This document shows positions 1-8,759 of a DNA stretch of 64,000 nt, in pieces (positions within the stretch are counted from its first letter, which is position 1; the number at the start of each line of letters is the position of its first letter). The stretch is from Desulfuromonadaceae bacterium (GTDB lineage Bacteria; Desulfobacterota; Desulfuromonadia; Geobacterales; Pseudopelobacteraceae). Position numbers and translations under genes: made by a program. The stretch covers positions 1 through 64,000 of the forward strand of contig JAQTZV010000013.1 in the NCBI GenBank assembly GCA_028687585.1, in the 5' to 3' direction. The notes under the pieces are model-generated. The model worked only from the letters and a program-made list of their open reading frames with translations. It was not told the DNA's origin and ran no database searches.

Positions 1-212
1 CTCCTTGGTTGTGGCTCTGAGCCGTAGTAGATTCCCTCTCTACAGCATAACCCACGTTTGCAAGGATGGCAGGTCTTTTAGCTTGTTAGCTCTGCTTGGC
101 AACTGACAACCATAATGTCTAGGTTAATTTGACTAGAACCCTTTAACTTTTCAAGATTTATATTGGTGTTGGAGGCAATCTGAGCTATTCTTCGCTTTTA
201 TACTGAGGTTGC
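1..212. other. Leading intergenic stretch with no recognised gene
   Basis: No open reading frame with a ribosome binding site and no RNA gene is visible here. The stretch lies between the window edge and the AEC transporter. Its first 140 bases could be the tail of a mobile or repeated element, but nothing in them could be matched to a known family by eye. Confidence 0.3.
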
Positions 213-1157
213 ATGGCAATATTTTTTGAAACAATCAGAATCGTCCTGCCGGTTTTCGTGGTGATCGCTCTGGGCTTTCTGCTGCGACGCATGGGGCTGT
301 TTGACGATACATTCACTCGCCAGACCAATCGCCTGGTTTACTTGGTTTTTCTGCCGATCCTGCTGTTTTACAAAATATCGCAAGCCGATTTCGTCACCGA
401 ATTTAACGGCCCTCTGGTCGTCGGGTCGTCGCTGGCAATCGTCTGTCTGTTCGCTATTAGCTACGCCTACGGCCATCTGCGTAAATACTCGCCTGCGAGT
501 CTCGGCAGTTTCAGTCAGGGGAGTTTTCGCGGCAATCTTGCCTTCGTAGGTCTGGCGATCTGTCTGAATGCCTACGGTGAATCGGGGTTGACGCGCGCCA
601 GCATTCTGATGGGATTTCTGGTGCCGGTCCTAAACCTGTTCGCCATCATCGCTCTGATCTGGCCGCAACGAAACAAAAATTCAGATGGACCAAAACAAAA
701 CTGGCTGCATCAGATCATGCTTAACCCCTTAATTATCGCTTCATTCACCGGGATCACCTGGAGCTATTTAAGCCTTCCTGTGCCGATCATCCTCAAGAGC
801 AGTCTCGGCATTGTCGCAGGTTTAACCCTCCCCTTGGCTCTGTTAGCAATAGGCGGTTCTTTTTCTTTGCAACGCCTCAAGGGAGATCTCAAATCGGCCG
901 GCATCGCCACCCTCTTCAAGCTGCTCGGCATGCCGCTGGTGGCTGGTTTGCTCTTGATTGCCTTTGGCGTCCAGGGAGTCGATCTAGGTATCGGAATTCT
1001 GCTGGCGGGCACCCCCACGGCAACCGCTACCTACATCATGGCCCACCAGATGAAGGCTGATGGGGAGCTTGCAGGTTCCATCGTTATGCTCTCGACCCTG
1101 GCGTCGGCGGTCAGCTACACCCTGCTGCTACTACTGTTGCGGCATAACGGGCTATGA
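213..1157 (+). CDS. AEC (auxin efflux carrier) family transporter
   Basis: This 314-residue protein is almost entirely hydrophobic, with about ten membrane segments and the two-halved layout of AEC/malonate-type permeases: an N-terminal bundle, a hydrophilic link around residues 147-160 (RNKNSDGPKQN), and a C-terminal bundle. The late motif LLAGTPTATATYIMAHQM is typical of bacterial AEC proteins (the region around the polar crossover helix). The family moves organic anions or amino-acid-like solutes across the inner membrane; the substrate cannot be told from sequence. The ATG at 213 is the first good start but has only a weak ribosome site. A group II intron remnant lies immediately downstream in the opposite direction. 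Confidence 0.85.
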   Translation: MAIFFETIRIVLPVFVVIALGFLLRRMGLFDDTFTRQTNRLVYLVFLPILLFYKISQADFVTEFNGPLVVGSSLAIVCLFAISYAYGHLRKYSPASLGSFSQGSFRGNLAFVGLAICLNAYGESGLTRASILMGFLVPVLNLFAIIALIWPQRNKNSDGPKQNWLHQIMLNPLIIASFTGITWSYLSLPVPIILKSSLGIVAGLTLPLALLAIGGSFSLQRLKGDLKSAGIATLFKLLGMPLVAGLLLIAFGVQGVDLGIGILLAGTPTATATYIMAHQMKADGELAGSIVMLSTLASAVSYTLLLLLLRHNGL

Positions 1158-1203
1158 CTGCCTTTAAAAAATAGGTAGAGTAGAGAGCAGGTTTCACCCT
1201 ACC

Positions 1204-1249
1204 CTCCCTCATCAAACCGTGCTTGCGGTTCTCCCGCACACGGCTTTCC
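1204..1249 (-). ncRNA. Group II intron domain V (catalytic hairpin)
   Basis: On the minus strand this reads as a hairpin of the domain V type: AAGCCGTGTGCGGGAG, a GAAC-type tetraloop area, then CCGCAAGCACGGTTTGATG. The AGC catalytic triad near the 5' end and the two-base bulge opposite are present. It follows the maturase remnant directly, as expected, and is followed by a stem resembling domain VI. Domain V is the most conserved part of these introns, so the call is made from the sequence itself. Confidence 0.75.
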
Positions 1250-1260
1250 GATGTTCTTCA

Positions 1261-1752
1261 CTACAAAGCATGCGCTCTCATCCAAGCCGCTGTCGTCGGC
1301 ACTTTGTACAAGCCATATCTATCATACAATGACTTGGTGGAAAACCTGACGTGTCCTGTCTTTCTGTCTCTGACCTTATGCCGCTTGCGCAGATGGGTTA
1401 CAAGTCGCTGTTCAAGATGGTTTTTCATCTTTTTCAGCGTTGCACTGCTGTTACGATAGTAAAAGTATCCAACCCAACCCCTTACTTCGGGTTTGTACGT
1501 CTTGTTTCTCAGTGTTTCTTCCAGCTCCCCAATAAATGCGGGTGCCCCTTCGTTTTCCTCGATGACCTCGAAGGTGACACCGTCAATTCCGGCGCTCCCT
1601 TTGTTGGCGCGGACAAGGCGGTAGGCAAACTCAAGGATGTCGGCCCGATATACCTTGTCGTACAAGGCGTGGAAGCGGCAGGCCGGTTCCTGCTTGGCCT
1701 TACGGTAGAGCTTCCTCTGTAGCGTTCTGATTGTTTCCGGGGTTGTTAGCAT
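1261..1752 (-). pseudogene. Group II intron reverse transcriptase/maturase with internal deletion
   Basis: Residues from the ATG at 1752 (MLTTPETIRTLQRKLYRKAK) match the N-terminal RT-0 region of intron-encoded proteins, including ANKGSAGIDGVTF. At KPEVRGWVGYFYYRNSS the protein jumps directly to the C-terminal X/D-domain tail (LRKRHKVRDRKTG, then YDRYGLYKVPTT). The catalytic palm with YADD, normally about 250 residues, is absent, leaving about 163 residues against the usual 420 or more. The reading frame stays open across the junction, so the deletion was in frame. The longer ORF beginning at 1842 runs into the intron leader RNA and is not the likely start. Confidence 0.85.
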
Positions 1753-2290
1753 GGTTGCAATCCCCTTACCTCCGCTCTTTGGTTGCGTGAACAAAGCAGG
1801 GTTCCTTCCCTCAGGCAGGGTTGTGTTGTCCCATGCCTTCAAACGGTACTATGAACCCCTCCGACTCCCGTTACAGCCCACCGCGATTTCGTTTCCTTAT
1901 ACGCGCCGGTTGATGTTCCTTAGGCATCACCATAACGGGTCTCCAGCACTGAGTTGAGTATCTTCCACAACATGCCATCCCTGCTACCCCGGAAGATTGC
2001 ACAGACCGTTTCCGTTGTCAGAGTCTGTGACGGCGGCCTTCCCCTTGTGTCCAGAGGGTCGGCATCTTCACTTTTGTTACGAGGCTACATATGGGTTCAC
2101 TTGCGTTACGGCCTGCTGCTTTGCCAATTGGGAACTTACGACCCTCTGTTACCAGAACGCCGCTCCCTTGAACTACCGGGGCGAATCGGATAATTCCCCG
2201 GACGGGACTTAAACCCGTTAGATATTCAACTGTTACTGCGTACGGACACGCCCGAATTTGTTAAGCAAGAAGCTGGGAAGCGTCCCTATT

Positions 2291-2907
2291 TTTACTATTA
2301 GGATTGTCCAAAACTTATTAAAAAGTCATCTATGTGTCAAGAGTTGTGCCCCTTAGAAAGCTCCTCTGTTTCGTTTAAAATCCTGTTAGTTTATATGTAA
2401 TTGCGTTGACACTGCCCGGCTCCGGGTGTATTTTTCGTCCAGTCAAAAAAAGCAAATTCCTAACCCCTATTTCATGCAAGGAAATGAGGGCCGTTATCAT
2501 TCCGGTTCGCGAATATGCAACAACTGGTTTTGATGATAATTGTGTCTGTGACAACAGATGGTATTATCCATATCATGAATAAGTGAGGTGTTAATGTTTA
2601 GTTATTTGAACTGGAAAGACGAATCAAGCTGGATAACCCAACATATGAACGGATTCTCACCAGCGATTTGCATGCATTAGTTGCACTGTTAAAGAAGCCC
2701 GGGTTCAACAAACAGCAGTCGGTAGCAGAGATGAAGAAAATACCCGCCAACAAATGGGAGAAATACAAGCTGACAAAAACGTACTTATTAACGGAAATAA
2801 TTTGTGCCAATCTTATAAATTTTAAAACATTATCTCTGAGAACATAGCCAAGCGGAAATATCGAACATAGTGCAACATGGGAAAGCAGTTCTGGTGATCG
2901 AAATGAT
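2291..2907. other. Intergenic region with a short open frame lacking a start
   Basis: No recognised gene is present. On the plus strand one frame is open from 2602 to a TAG at 2845 and encodes a charged segment (for example ERILTSDLHALVALLKK), but it lacks an ATG and a ribosome site. The same frame reopens after the TAG and runs into the ORF at 2908-3315. The two could therefore be one gene broken by a nonsense codon, or chance frames in AT-rich sequence. Confidence 0.3.
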
Positions 2908-3315
2908 TTGGCTTATATATTTGTCAGAGAAAAAGTAATGTGGGGAGTACCTGACAATAATGCAAGAGCATATCTGAATGCTGCGTATCAAGTAGCCGGT
3001 CAACATTTTGGGGTTGGAAACGGTGTGACCTCTCCGGGAAATGCCGCTAATATGGCTGATACTCATGATGTCGTTGGTGCATGGCTCCCAACTATGTTGA
3101 ATTTCCCTGGACCCGGGTCAATATCGTATACCTGCAGACAAGTGTATCAGTATTCACAAAACAACAAAGCTACCTGGCTGGATATTCCAAACAGCACGTA
3201 TGAAATTATTAGAACTGTTACAAAAGTCGGCGCTAGTATAAAACTTGATATTACAAAAAGAAGTGTGGCGCCTTCAAATAAGGGAGAAACAATTTCCGGC
3301 TCCAAGCTGGTGTAA
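2908..3315 (+). CDS. Hypothetical protein, possibly the 3' part of a broken gene
   Basis: This 135-residue ORF begins with a TTG codon without a convincing ribosome site and is not recognised. The frame is open upstream to 2848, where a TAG separates it from another open stretch in the same frame (2602-2844). The composition looks like real protein (WGVPDNNARAYLNAAYQVAG; SISYTCRQVYQYSQ), and a strong terminator hairpin follows about 120 bases after the stop. It has no signal peptide or membrane segment. It lies between the intron and IS remnants, so transfer and decay are plausible. It may be non-functional. Confidence 0.35.
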   Translation: MAYIFVREKVMWGVPDNNARAYLNAAYQVAGQHFGVGNGVTSPGNAANMADTHDVVGAWLPTMLNFPGPGSISYTCRQVYQYSQNNKATWLDIPNSTYEIIRTVTKVGASIKLDITKRSVAPSNKGETISGSKLV

Positions 3316-3438
3316 TTGTTCGATTCTTTTACCTGCAATTTCAGTGTAGTAAATGAAATAAAATTTTTACGAAAACAGATGATCAGGTTTTTACAGTCGG
3401 TTGCTACAAATAATTTGCCTGATAGGTGATAGAGCTGG

Positions 3439-3480
3439 AAACAAAGAAACGGCCTGCAATACGGGGCCGTTTCTTTGTTT
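3439..3480. terminator. Perfect 16-bp hairpin, probable bidirectional terminator
   Basis: AAACAAAGAAACGGCC at 3439-3454 is the exact reverse complement of 3465-3480, with a 10-base loop. The A-rich left arm and T-rich right arm give a U-tract on both strands, so it can end transcription from both sides. It separates the hypothetical gene ending at 3315 from the IS remnant on the minus strand. Confidence 0.75.
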
Positions 3481-3581
3481 CGTTTCTGCGATTAATTATT
3501 TTCCCGCAACTCCTCTGACACCGCATCCTCAATGGATGGACACAGCGATGGGCAAAGGGTCTTGAAAAATTAATTGGTTCC

Positions 3582-3689
3582 TCACACAAATCTGTGCAAA
3601 GTAGTTGGCATGGCAAAATCGCCCATGCAGTGATACAAGTTGAGAATATAGTTCTTTGCCGTTCTGAATCCGTAAGATCGGTGACTGAT
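3582..3689 (-). pseudogene. Possible transposase C-terminal fragment
   Basis: Immediately after the orfA remnant the minus strand reads 35 codons in one frame, including RSYGFRTAKNYI and LYHCMGDF, then a stop. YGFR followed by a short basic/hydrophobic tail is the kind of ending seen in several DDE transposases. It does not look like IS3 orfB, so it may come from a second element. No start codon is present. The assignment rests on general resemblance only. Confidence 0.25.
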
Positions 3690-3987
3690 TACTTTGGCAG
3701 TGACTCCTTGGCAAAGTACGCGGTCGCTTTTTTTAAGATATCACTCTCCATGCGCGTCTCGGACAGTTCCTTATGCAACCGAGAATTCTCGGCTTCCAGG
3801 CCAGTCACAGAACGCGTTCCAGGAGCTAATATATGCTTGGAAGAGTAGCTGCTGCCATCCAATTCCCCAGCGTTCCTTTGGGTATTAATAGTCGTTTTGC
3901 TGTTGTTTCCTGTGACAACCCCTGTTCGGAAACCAGTTTTATGGCCTCGGCCCGAAACTTAGATGTATAGCGTTGCTGTTTTGCCAT
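3689..3987 (-). pseudogene. IS3-family transposase orfA, frameshifted
   Basis: The start ATG at 3987 follows a GGGAGG ribosome site. The N-terminal part MAKQQRYTSKFRAEAIKLVS, followed by GLSQETTAKRLLIPKGTLGNW, is the helix-turn-helix of IS3 OrfA. Near 3840-3850 the frame breaks; the rest continues in another frame as VTGLEAENSRLHKELSETRM and ILKKATAYFAKES, the leucine-zipper end of OrfA. Joined together they give a near-complete OrfA of about 100 residues. The catalytic orfB is missing, so the element cannot move on its own. Confidence 0.85.
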
Positions 3988-4030
3988 GGTCATTCCTCCC
4001 TCTTGGCAGTTTACCAAGAGTGAGTGTCCA
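3689..4030 (-). mobile_element. Left part of an IS3-family element
   Basis: The orfA remnant and its leader define the left end of an insertion sequence. On the minus strand the probable terminal sequence is TGGACACTCACTCTTGG (4014-4030), which has the TGGACAC start common at the ends of IS3-family members with this type of OrfA. The right part including orfB is gone, and no right inverted repeat was located. Interruption or deletion must have happened just beyond the orfA stop. Confidence 0.6.
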
Positions 4031-4650
4031 TTGTCATCAGGCTACCTCATAAGGGCTGGCCCCGGATATTTCTTGAATGCACTTGAGAAGTTGTTAATTC
4101 ATGGTAACCTTGCAGCAAGAACATTTCGTTGCGTAATTATCCCTTTGGGTGGCATACACCATGATTACTACACAGCAACGTACCACAATTCTTATCTTGC
4201 AGGTGATATGCCTGCTGCTTTTCGTGGCATGCAGGAGTGACCACATTACGCACCAGCTTTCGTGTGACGGAGATGATGTTACCATTCAGCTCAGTCAACA
4301 ATCCGATGACTCCCATATTGAATGTGTTGACATTGAAGAAAGCACCGTCAGTAGCGATCACATAAACAGATCGGAGCACGCAACACATTCCAACGCATTT
4401 TTGCAGCATATATCTTCTGCAACCGGGAGATTTTATCCTGATATGCGGCATAGCTATCTACCATTTGTCTATCTCCCGGTATTTTCCCCACCAAAAATAA
4501 ACGCCTGATTCTCCAGCCATCTGTGACACCAGTGGGTTTCATACTGCTCGTGAGGAGTGTGCATACTGGTGCATCAGCACCTGTCTCATGTTGCCTGCGA
4601 CCAGACAGAATCATTTTCTGTCTGAAATACCAAAAAAAGGAGAATGTACG
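4031..4650. other. Intergenic region between IS remnant and cytochrome peroxidase gene
   Basis: No gene is firmly supported. A plus-strand frame from ATG 4161 (GTG 4149 possible) to 4508 would encode a short protein whose start resembles a lipoprotein signal (ICLLLFVAC), but the rest is low in similarity to anything known and overlaps equally open minus-strand frames. The minus frames at 4137-4451 and 4348-4614 contain stretches such as NMGVIGLLTELNGNI that could be worn transposase, again unproven. The last 50 bases carry the leader of the peroxidase gene. Confidence 0.3.
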
Positions 4651-5688
4651 ATGAAATGGAAATTATTGAGTAGTCTTGTGGTGGTAATGCTTGCGGCCGG
4701 TGTTGTCTGGGGAAAGGACTCCGTCATGAGCCAGGCCCAGGCGACCTTCAAACCTGTTCCGGTAAAGCCGCCGGTTCTAAAGAATAACCCGGCCACCCCC
4801 GGTAAGGTTGCACTGGGGCGAATGCTCTTTTTTGAGCCGCGGTTATCGGCATCATATCTGATCAGCTGTAATACCTGTCATAATGTCGGACTGGGCGGAG
4901 TGGACATTCAGGAGACTTCCACCGGCCACGGCTGGCAGAAAGGGCCACGTAACGCTCCAACGGTGTTGAACTCCGTGTACAACCTCGCCCAGTTCTGGGA
5001 TGGTCGGGCGGAAGATCTGGCGGCCCAAGCCAAGGGCCCGGTTCAGGCGTCGGTAGAGATGCACAACACGCCGACGCAGGTTGTGGAAACTCTCAAGAGT
5101 ATTCCCGGTTATCTGCCGTTATTCAAAAAAGCATTTCCCCGCGATAAGGATCCAATCACCTTTGACAATATGGCCGCAGCCATTGAAGTTTTCGAGGCAA
5201 CTCTCATTACTCCCGATTCCCGCTTCGACAGATTCCTCAAGGGAAACCCTAAAGCGCTATCTGCCAAAGAGCATGAAGGCTTAAAGCTGTTTTTGGCCAA
5301 GGGGTGCTCTGTCTGCCACAGTGGAGTAAATATTGGCGGCACCGGGTACTTTACATTTGGTGTTAAAGAGAGTCCTGCCGCCGACGTCCGCCCCGCGGAA
5401 GATCTCGGACGTTTCAAGGTGACCAATACCGCTGCAGACAAATATGTGTTCAAGTCGCCATCGCTCCGCAATATTGAGCTGACGCCGCCTTACTTCCACT
5501 CCGGCAAGGTATGGAAACTCAGTGACGCGGTAAAAATTATGGGGACCGCACAAATCGGCATCACCATCAATGACGATGAAATCGGTAAAATAGTTGCCTT
5601 TCTCCTGACCCTGAACGGCACACAACCGAACGTCGTGTATCCGATCATGCCTCCAAATTCCAATTCCACGCCGAAACCAGCGTTGTAG
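4651..5688 (+). CDS. Dihaem cytochrome c peroxidase (MacA/CcpA-like), periplasmic
   Basis: The 345-residue protein starts with a signal peptide (MKWKLLSSLVVVMLAAGVVW) and has two c-haem motifs, CNTCH at about residues 73-77 and CSVCH at about 219-223, spaced as in bacterial dihaem peroxidases. The family reduces hydrogen peroxide to water in the periplasm with electrons from small cytochromes; in Geobacter the MacA member has also been linked to iron reduction. The Pfam CCP_MauG-type segments GRMLFFEPRLS and NAPTVLNSVYN are present. ATG 4651 is chosen because AAAAAGGAG lies 8 bases upstream and it begins the signal peptide. It stands alone, with no close partner gene. Confidence 0.92.
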   Translation: MKWKLLSSLVVVMLAAGVVWGKDSVMSQAQATFKPVPVKPPVLKNNPATPGKVALGRMLFFEPRLSASYLISCNTCHNVGLGGVDIQETSTGHGWQKGPRNAPTVLNSVYNLAQFWDGRAEDLAAQAKGPVQASVEMHNTPTQVVETLKSIPGYLPLFKKAFPRDKDPITFDNMAAAIEVFEATLITPDSRFDRFLKGNPKALSAKEHEGLKLFLAKGCSVCHSGVNIGGTGYFTFGVKESPAADVRPAEDLGRFKVTNTAADKYVFKSPSLRNIELTPPYFHSGKVWKLSDAVKIMGTAQIGITINDDEIGKIVAFLLTLNGTQPNVVYPIMPPNSNSTPKPAL

Positions 5689-5712
5689 AAACAGAGGGAA
5701 GGCAATAGTGTC

Positions 5713-5749
5713 AAACCGACACTCATGACAATGTAAAATGTGTCGGTTT
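5713..5749. repeat. 10-bp inverted repeat after the peroxidase gene
   Basis: AAACCGACAC (5713-5722) and GTGTCGGTTT (5740-5749) are exact reverse complements with 17 bases between. There is no T-tract, so it is a poor intrinsic terminator. It could be a regulator site or the end of a small palindromic repeat; AATAGTGTCA just before it also occurs near 7321. Confidence 0.5.
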
Positions 5750-5787
5750 AATACACCAGGACTTGACATTGTTTAGAAGGAACATGA

Positions 5788-5846
5788 GGGTCTTGAAAAG
5801 TCAGTTATTACGACAAAATGCGCCATAAAATAATTTTTCAAGACCC
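5788..5846. repeat. 12-bp inverted repeat with 35-bp spacer
   Basis: GGGTCTTGAAAA (5788-5799) pairs exactly with TTTTCAAGACCC (5835-5846). The spacer is AT-rich. The layout suggests a small palindromic or MITE-like element rather than a terminator. The rest of 5689-6100 holds no supported gene. Confidence 0.5.
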
Positions 5847-6100
5847 CATCACGCGCCATCACGTTGGAGTATAACCACTTTCCGGCGGCAATTCTTCAAG
5901 CGAGCGCAGGAAGAAGCCGGGGTTACTATTTATTCAGTTGGGAAAATTAGCCGGAATGAGTCACGTATCGGTGAGAATGGCAATAGAGCAGGTAAGTATA
6001 GAGCAAGTAGGCAGGTGATGAAGAATAAACTTACCTGGCTTGCCAGCGTCCCCTCCAGGTCATTCCCTCCTGCAAATTGCCGAGATGAGGTGAAGATGCC

Positions 6101-6907
6101 TCAAGAGTTGCCCCCTGTATTTTTATCCGTTGGAGTAGGAGTGGGTGGGAACTTTTTCTGGAGCATCTCTAACTGCCGGGAGAAAAGGACCCTGAATGTG
6201 CTGATATTGTGATTGCCTGGAACGTGAAAAACCCGGTCCTTCGGAAGAATAGTGGCAAACAGGGCAGGACCATCCTTAGCCACCCAGTCTTCGCTGCCAT
6301 AGCTGAGATAGACGGGGGGGTAGTGCAGCGGTGCTTCAGAGTATTCCCTTATGCAGCTCCAGGTCAGACGCGTCCAGTCGCTTATGTCTGTTGATGTTGT
6401 GACATGTTTCCAGGCGGTTATCCCTCCGGCATCCTTGATTTCCTGGATTAATGAGTTCACGCCGAGATAGGGGCTGATGAGTATAACACCATCAATGTCT
6501 CTGTGGTAGCTCTGCAGGTAGATAAGGCTGCCGAGTCCCCCCATGGAAAAGCCTGCAATCCATATATGCTTGTAACCCTTGCGCCGGGCAGGGGCGATAA
6601 TGTCGGTTTGCAGTCGCACCGCAAGGGTTTTATTTGTGTAGTAGCCGAAATGGGTATCCGGGGCAACAATGTCAAAGGGGAGGCGGCGGCTTCTGATCTC
6701 GTCTATGATCCCTTCCTCTTCGAAAACTGTATTGCCGCCGCCGAGGCCCCGCAAGAGCACAAGAAGATTATCCGATCTCCCTGTCGCTTGCGCCGGGTAG
6801 TTCAGAGTTTCAAGGGGGATCTTCGGGGTGACTGCGCAACCGGAGACAAAGAAGCAGCAGACCAAAGAAGTGATGCACAGCAGATGTCGAATAGATGTAA
6901 ATTCCAT
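6101..6907 (-). CDS. Lipoprotein-anchored alpha/beta hydrolase
   Basis: The 268-residue protein has a lipoprotein signal (CCFFVSGC, lipid-modified Cys near residue 25) and an alpha/beta-hydrolase fold. The nucleophile motif is GFSMGG (about residues 118-123). A probable acid Asp lies in YGSEDWVAKDG and the catalytic His in PGNHNIS near the C-terminus. It would sit on the periplasmic face of a membrane and hydrolyse an ester or similar bond; the substrate is unknown. The Ser-Asp-His order and spacing look complete. The first ATG gives the proper signal peptide. It is a single gene with no obvious operon partner. Confidence 0.8.
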   Translation of the reverse strand: MEFTSIRHLLCITSLVCCFFVSGCAVTPKIPLETLNYPAQATGRSDNLLVLLRGLGGGNTVFEEEGIIDEIRSRRLPFDIVAPDTHFGYYTNKTLAVRLQTDIIAPARRKGYKHIWIAGFSMGGLGSLIYLQSYHRDIDGVILISPYLGVNSLIQEIKDAGGITAWKHVTTSTDISDWTRLTWSCIREYSEAPLHYPPVYLSYGSEDWVAKDGPALFATILPKDRVFHVPGNHNISTFRVLFSRQLEMLQKKFPPTPTPTDKNTGGNS

Positions 6908-7487
6908 GATGTTCCTGGTTCAAACAGATCGGTAAACTTTCTTTAATCATTATTTCAGTTATCAATTAGGCATACAGCAACTAACGTGCCAGAGATAACA
7001 GGCGACTTGTATAGTACAACAGCTTAATAATACAGAATATTTTTAACAGAGAGGAGCTATGTGGAACGGGGACCGTCATATGAATCCGTTCAACAAGCAT
7101 AACTGCCATATATGATGGATCGTTTTTGGATTAAAAGTGGACCGAGTGAGAATAACGGGGGCCATAACTTGAAAAAGTCGATATGTTCATTTACCTTCGA
7201 AAGAGGATGGTTGTTTCTGATGCGCTTATCGAGGTTCACACCAAAGTGAGAAAGGCTATGTTACGGTTTTGTTATTGAACTCCCATTACGATCAGTCTCC
7301 AAGCGGCAAAGGGGAGCCCCAATAGTGTCAGGTCTACACTTTGACAGAATAATAAAACACTTGAGAAAGAGCGAAGTTTCCAACCAGGAAATGGACACTG
7401 ATCCCAAAACAAACCTGGCGGGCGGGTCATTTCCCAAGTTGGCGTGAAAGAAAAGAGACAATAAATTAGTAAATTTGAGGTTTTAAC
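6908..7487. other. Intergenic region, probable remnants of mobile DNA
   Basis: No gene is supported. A tiny ORF at 7059 has GAGGAG only two bases upstream and is not credible. ATTAAAAGTGGACCG near 7131 resembles ends of IS21-like transposon genes, and GTGTCAGGTCTACACTTTGAC near 7327 resembles a motif I associate with REP/IS200-type repeats. Both are only suggestive. The last 60 bases contain the leader of rsgA. Confidence 0.3.
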
Positions 7488-8570
7488 ATGAGTCCTGCTT
7501 CTAAACAACTGAATCAATTTGGCTGGGATGAATGGTTTGATGCAAAGGCACAAGAAAAGGGCTTGACGGAACACCGGCTTGCACGTGTTATTGCCGTGGA
7601 TCGTGATCAACTTCTAGTCATAGATGAATCTGGTGAATTTCGCGCCAAACTTGCCGGACGTTTTCTTTACCGTACTGAACAAGTAACTGATTTCCCCTGT
7701 GTTGGAGACTGGGTGTCCATTCAATACAACAACTCAGATATGTTTGGAATAATTCATGACGTCATGCCGAGAAAGTCGTTTCTTCGTCGCAAGGCCGCAG
7801 GAGATACCATTGAATACCAGATGATTGCTTCGAATATTGACACAGCACTAATAGTCCAGTCCTGTCATTTCGACTTCAATGTTAACAGGCTTGAACGGTA
7901 TCTGGTAATGGTTAGAAATGGGCAAGTACATCCTGTCGTTTTACTTACAAAAACTGACCTGATCAGCCCTGAAACGCTCCAACAACTAATAGAACAAATT
8001 GGGAACGCTGGAATCAATACGGAGGTAGTTGCGCTTAGTAACATCACCGGCGAGGGCATTGAGAAAGTGCGTGAAATTCTACAACCTGAAAAAACCTACT
8101 GTCTTTTGGGTTCATCAGGGGTTGGCAAGAGCACCTTGATCAACCGGTTGATTGGCGGCCACAGACTTGAGACCAAAGTGGTAAGTGGGACAGGCGAGGG
8201 TCGACATACGACGGTGCGGCGCGAACTCCTCATGTTGAATAATGGTGCCATGCTGATTGATACTCCGGGAATGCGTGAGTTTGGCCTTTTGGGCGCTGAA
8301 GTAGGAATGGGCGACAGCTTTGCTGATATCTATGCGTTTGCATCGAAATGCAAATATGGTGATTGTTCCCACTCTAACGAACCAGGTTGTGCTGTTTTGA
8401 GTGCAATCGAGGCAGGAAGTCTCCATCTGGCACACTATCAGAACTTTATCAAACTCAGGAGTGAATCAGAGTTTCATGATCTGTCGTATATTGAAAAGCG
8501 AAATAAGGATAAGGCATTTGGGCGCTACATTAAGTCTGTTAAGAAAGATCTGGGCATTAAGCGTAAATAA
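7488..8570 (+). CDS. rsgA: Ribosome small-subunit-dependent GTPase A
   Basis: This 360-residue GTPase acts late in 30S ribosomal subunit maturation. It has an N-terminal OB fold, then a circularly permuted G domain with order G4-G1-G3: TKTD (about 154-157), GSSGVGKST (208-216) and DTPG (about 259-262). A C-terminal zinc-binding cluster follows (CKYGDC then H and C in SHSNEPGC). All key residues of the RsgA/YjeQ family are present and the length is normal (about 350). GAGG lies 9 bases before the ATG. It stands alone, with unrelated genes on either side. Confidence 0.95.
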   Translation: MSPASKQLNQFGWDEWFDAKAQEKGLTEHRLARVIAVDRDQLLVIDESGEFRAKLAGRFLYRTEQVTDFPCVGDWVSIQYNNSDMFGIIHDVMPRKSFLRRKAAGDTIEYQMIASNIDTALIVQSCHFDFNVNRLERYLVMVRNGQVHPVVLLTKTDLISPETLQQLIEQIGNAGINTEVVALSNITGEGIEKVREILQPEKTYCLLGSSGVGKSTLINRLIGGHRLETKVVSGTGEGRHTTVRRELLMLNNGAMLIDTPGMREFGLLGAEVGMGDSFADIYAFASKCKYGDCSHSNEPGCAVLSAIEAGSLHLAHYQNFIKLRSESEFHDLSYIEKRNKDKAFGRYIKSVKKDLGIKRK

Positions 8571-8759
8571 TGCGGCAGATGAAGCGACAACTTTTCATTT
8601 CCTATGTTATAAGCGCAATTGAAAGAAAATATGCCAACAAGGCAGACCGGCCTAAAACCGCCGATGTTCTACAAACTGTGTGCGCCCAGAATGGCGCGTG
8701 GCGCGTATCCAATAAAGAATAACCCTCATTGCACAAACCGTATACCAGGAGAAACTTCG

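Larger units (their letters stand above)
1170..2290 (-). mobile_element. Decayed group II intron (RNA ends retained, maturase deleted)
   Basis: On the minus strand the order is a roughly 450-base structured leader (1843-2290), a truncated reverse transcriptase ORF, then a domain V and domain VI-like tail ending near 1170. The leader carries motifs seen in bacterial intron domains I-IV just upstream of a maturase. The element ends about 15 bases after the AEC stop codon. The 3' boundary is set by the domain V/VI position; the 5' boundary near 2250-2290 is approximate because the GUGYG start could not be placed with certainty. Splicing in cis would now need a maturase from elsewhere. Confidence 0.75.

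Noticed and set aside
198..476. Minus-strand frame of 92 codons within the AEC gene
   Set aside because: It lies fully inside a well-supported membrane protein gene on the other strand and has the uneven composition of a shadow frame.
4149..4508. Small lipoprotein-like ORF on the plus strand
   Set aside because: The hydrophobic start with a Cys is suggestive, but there is no strong ribosome site and no family match, and minus-strand frames over the same bases are equally open.
7059..7115. 18-codon ORF after GAGGAG
   Set aside because: The ribosome site is only two bases from the ATG and the peptide has no notable feature.
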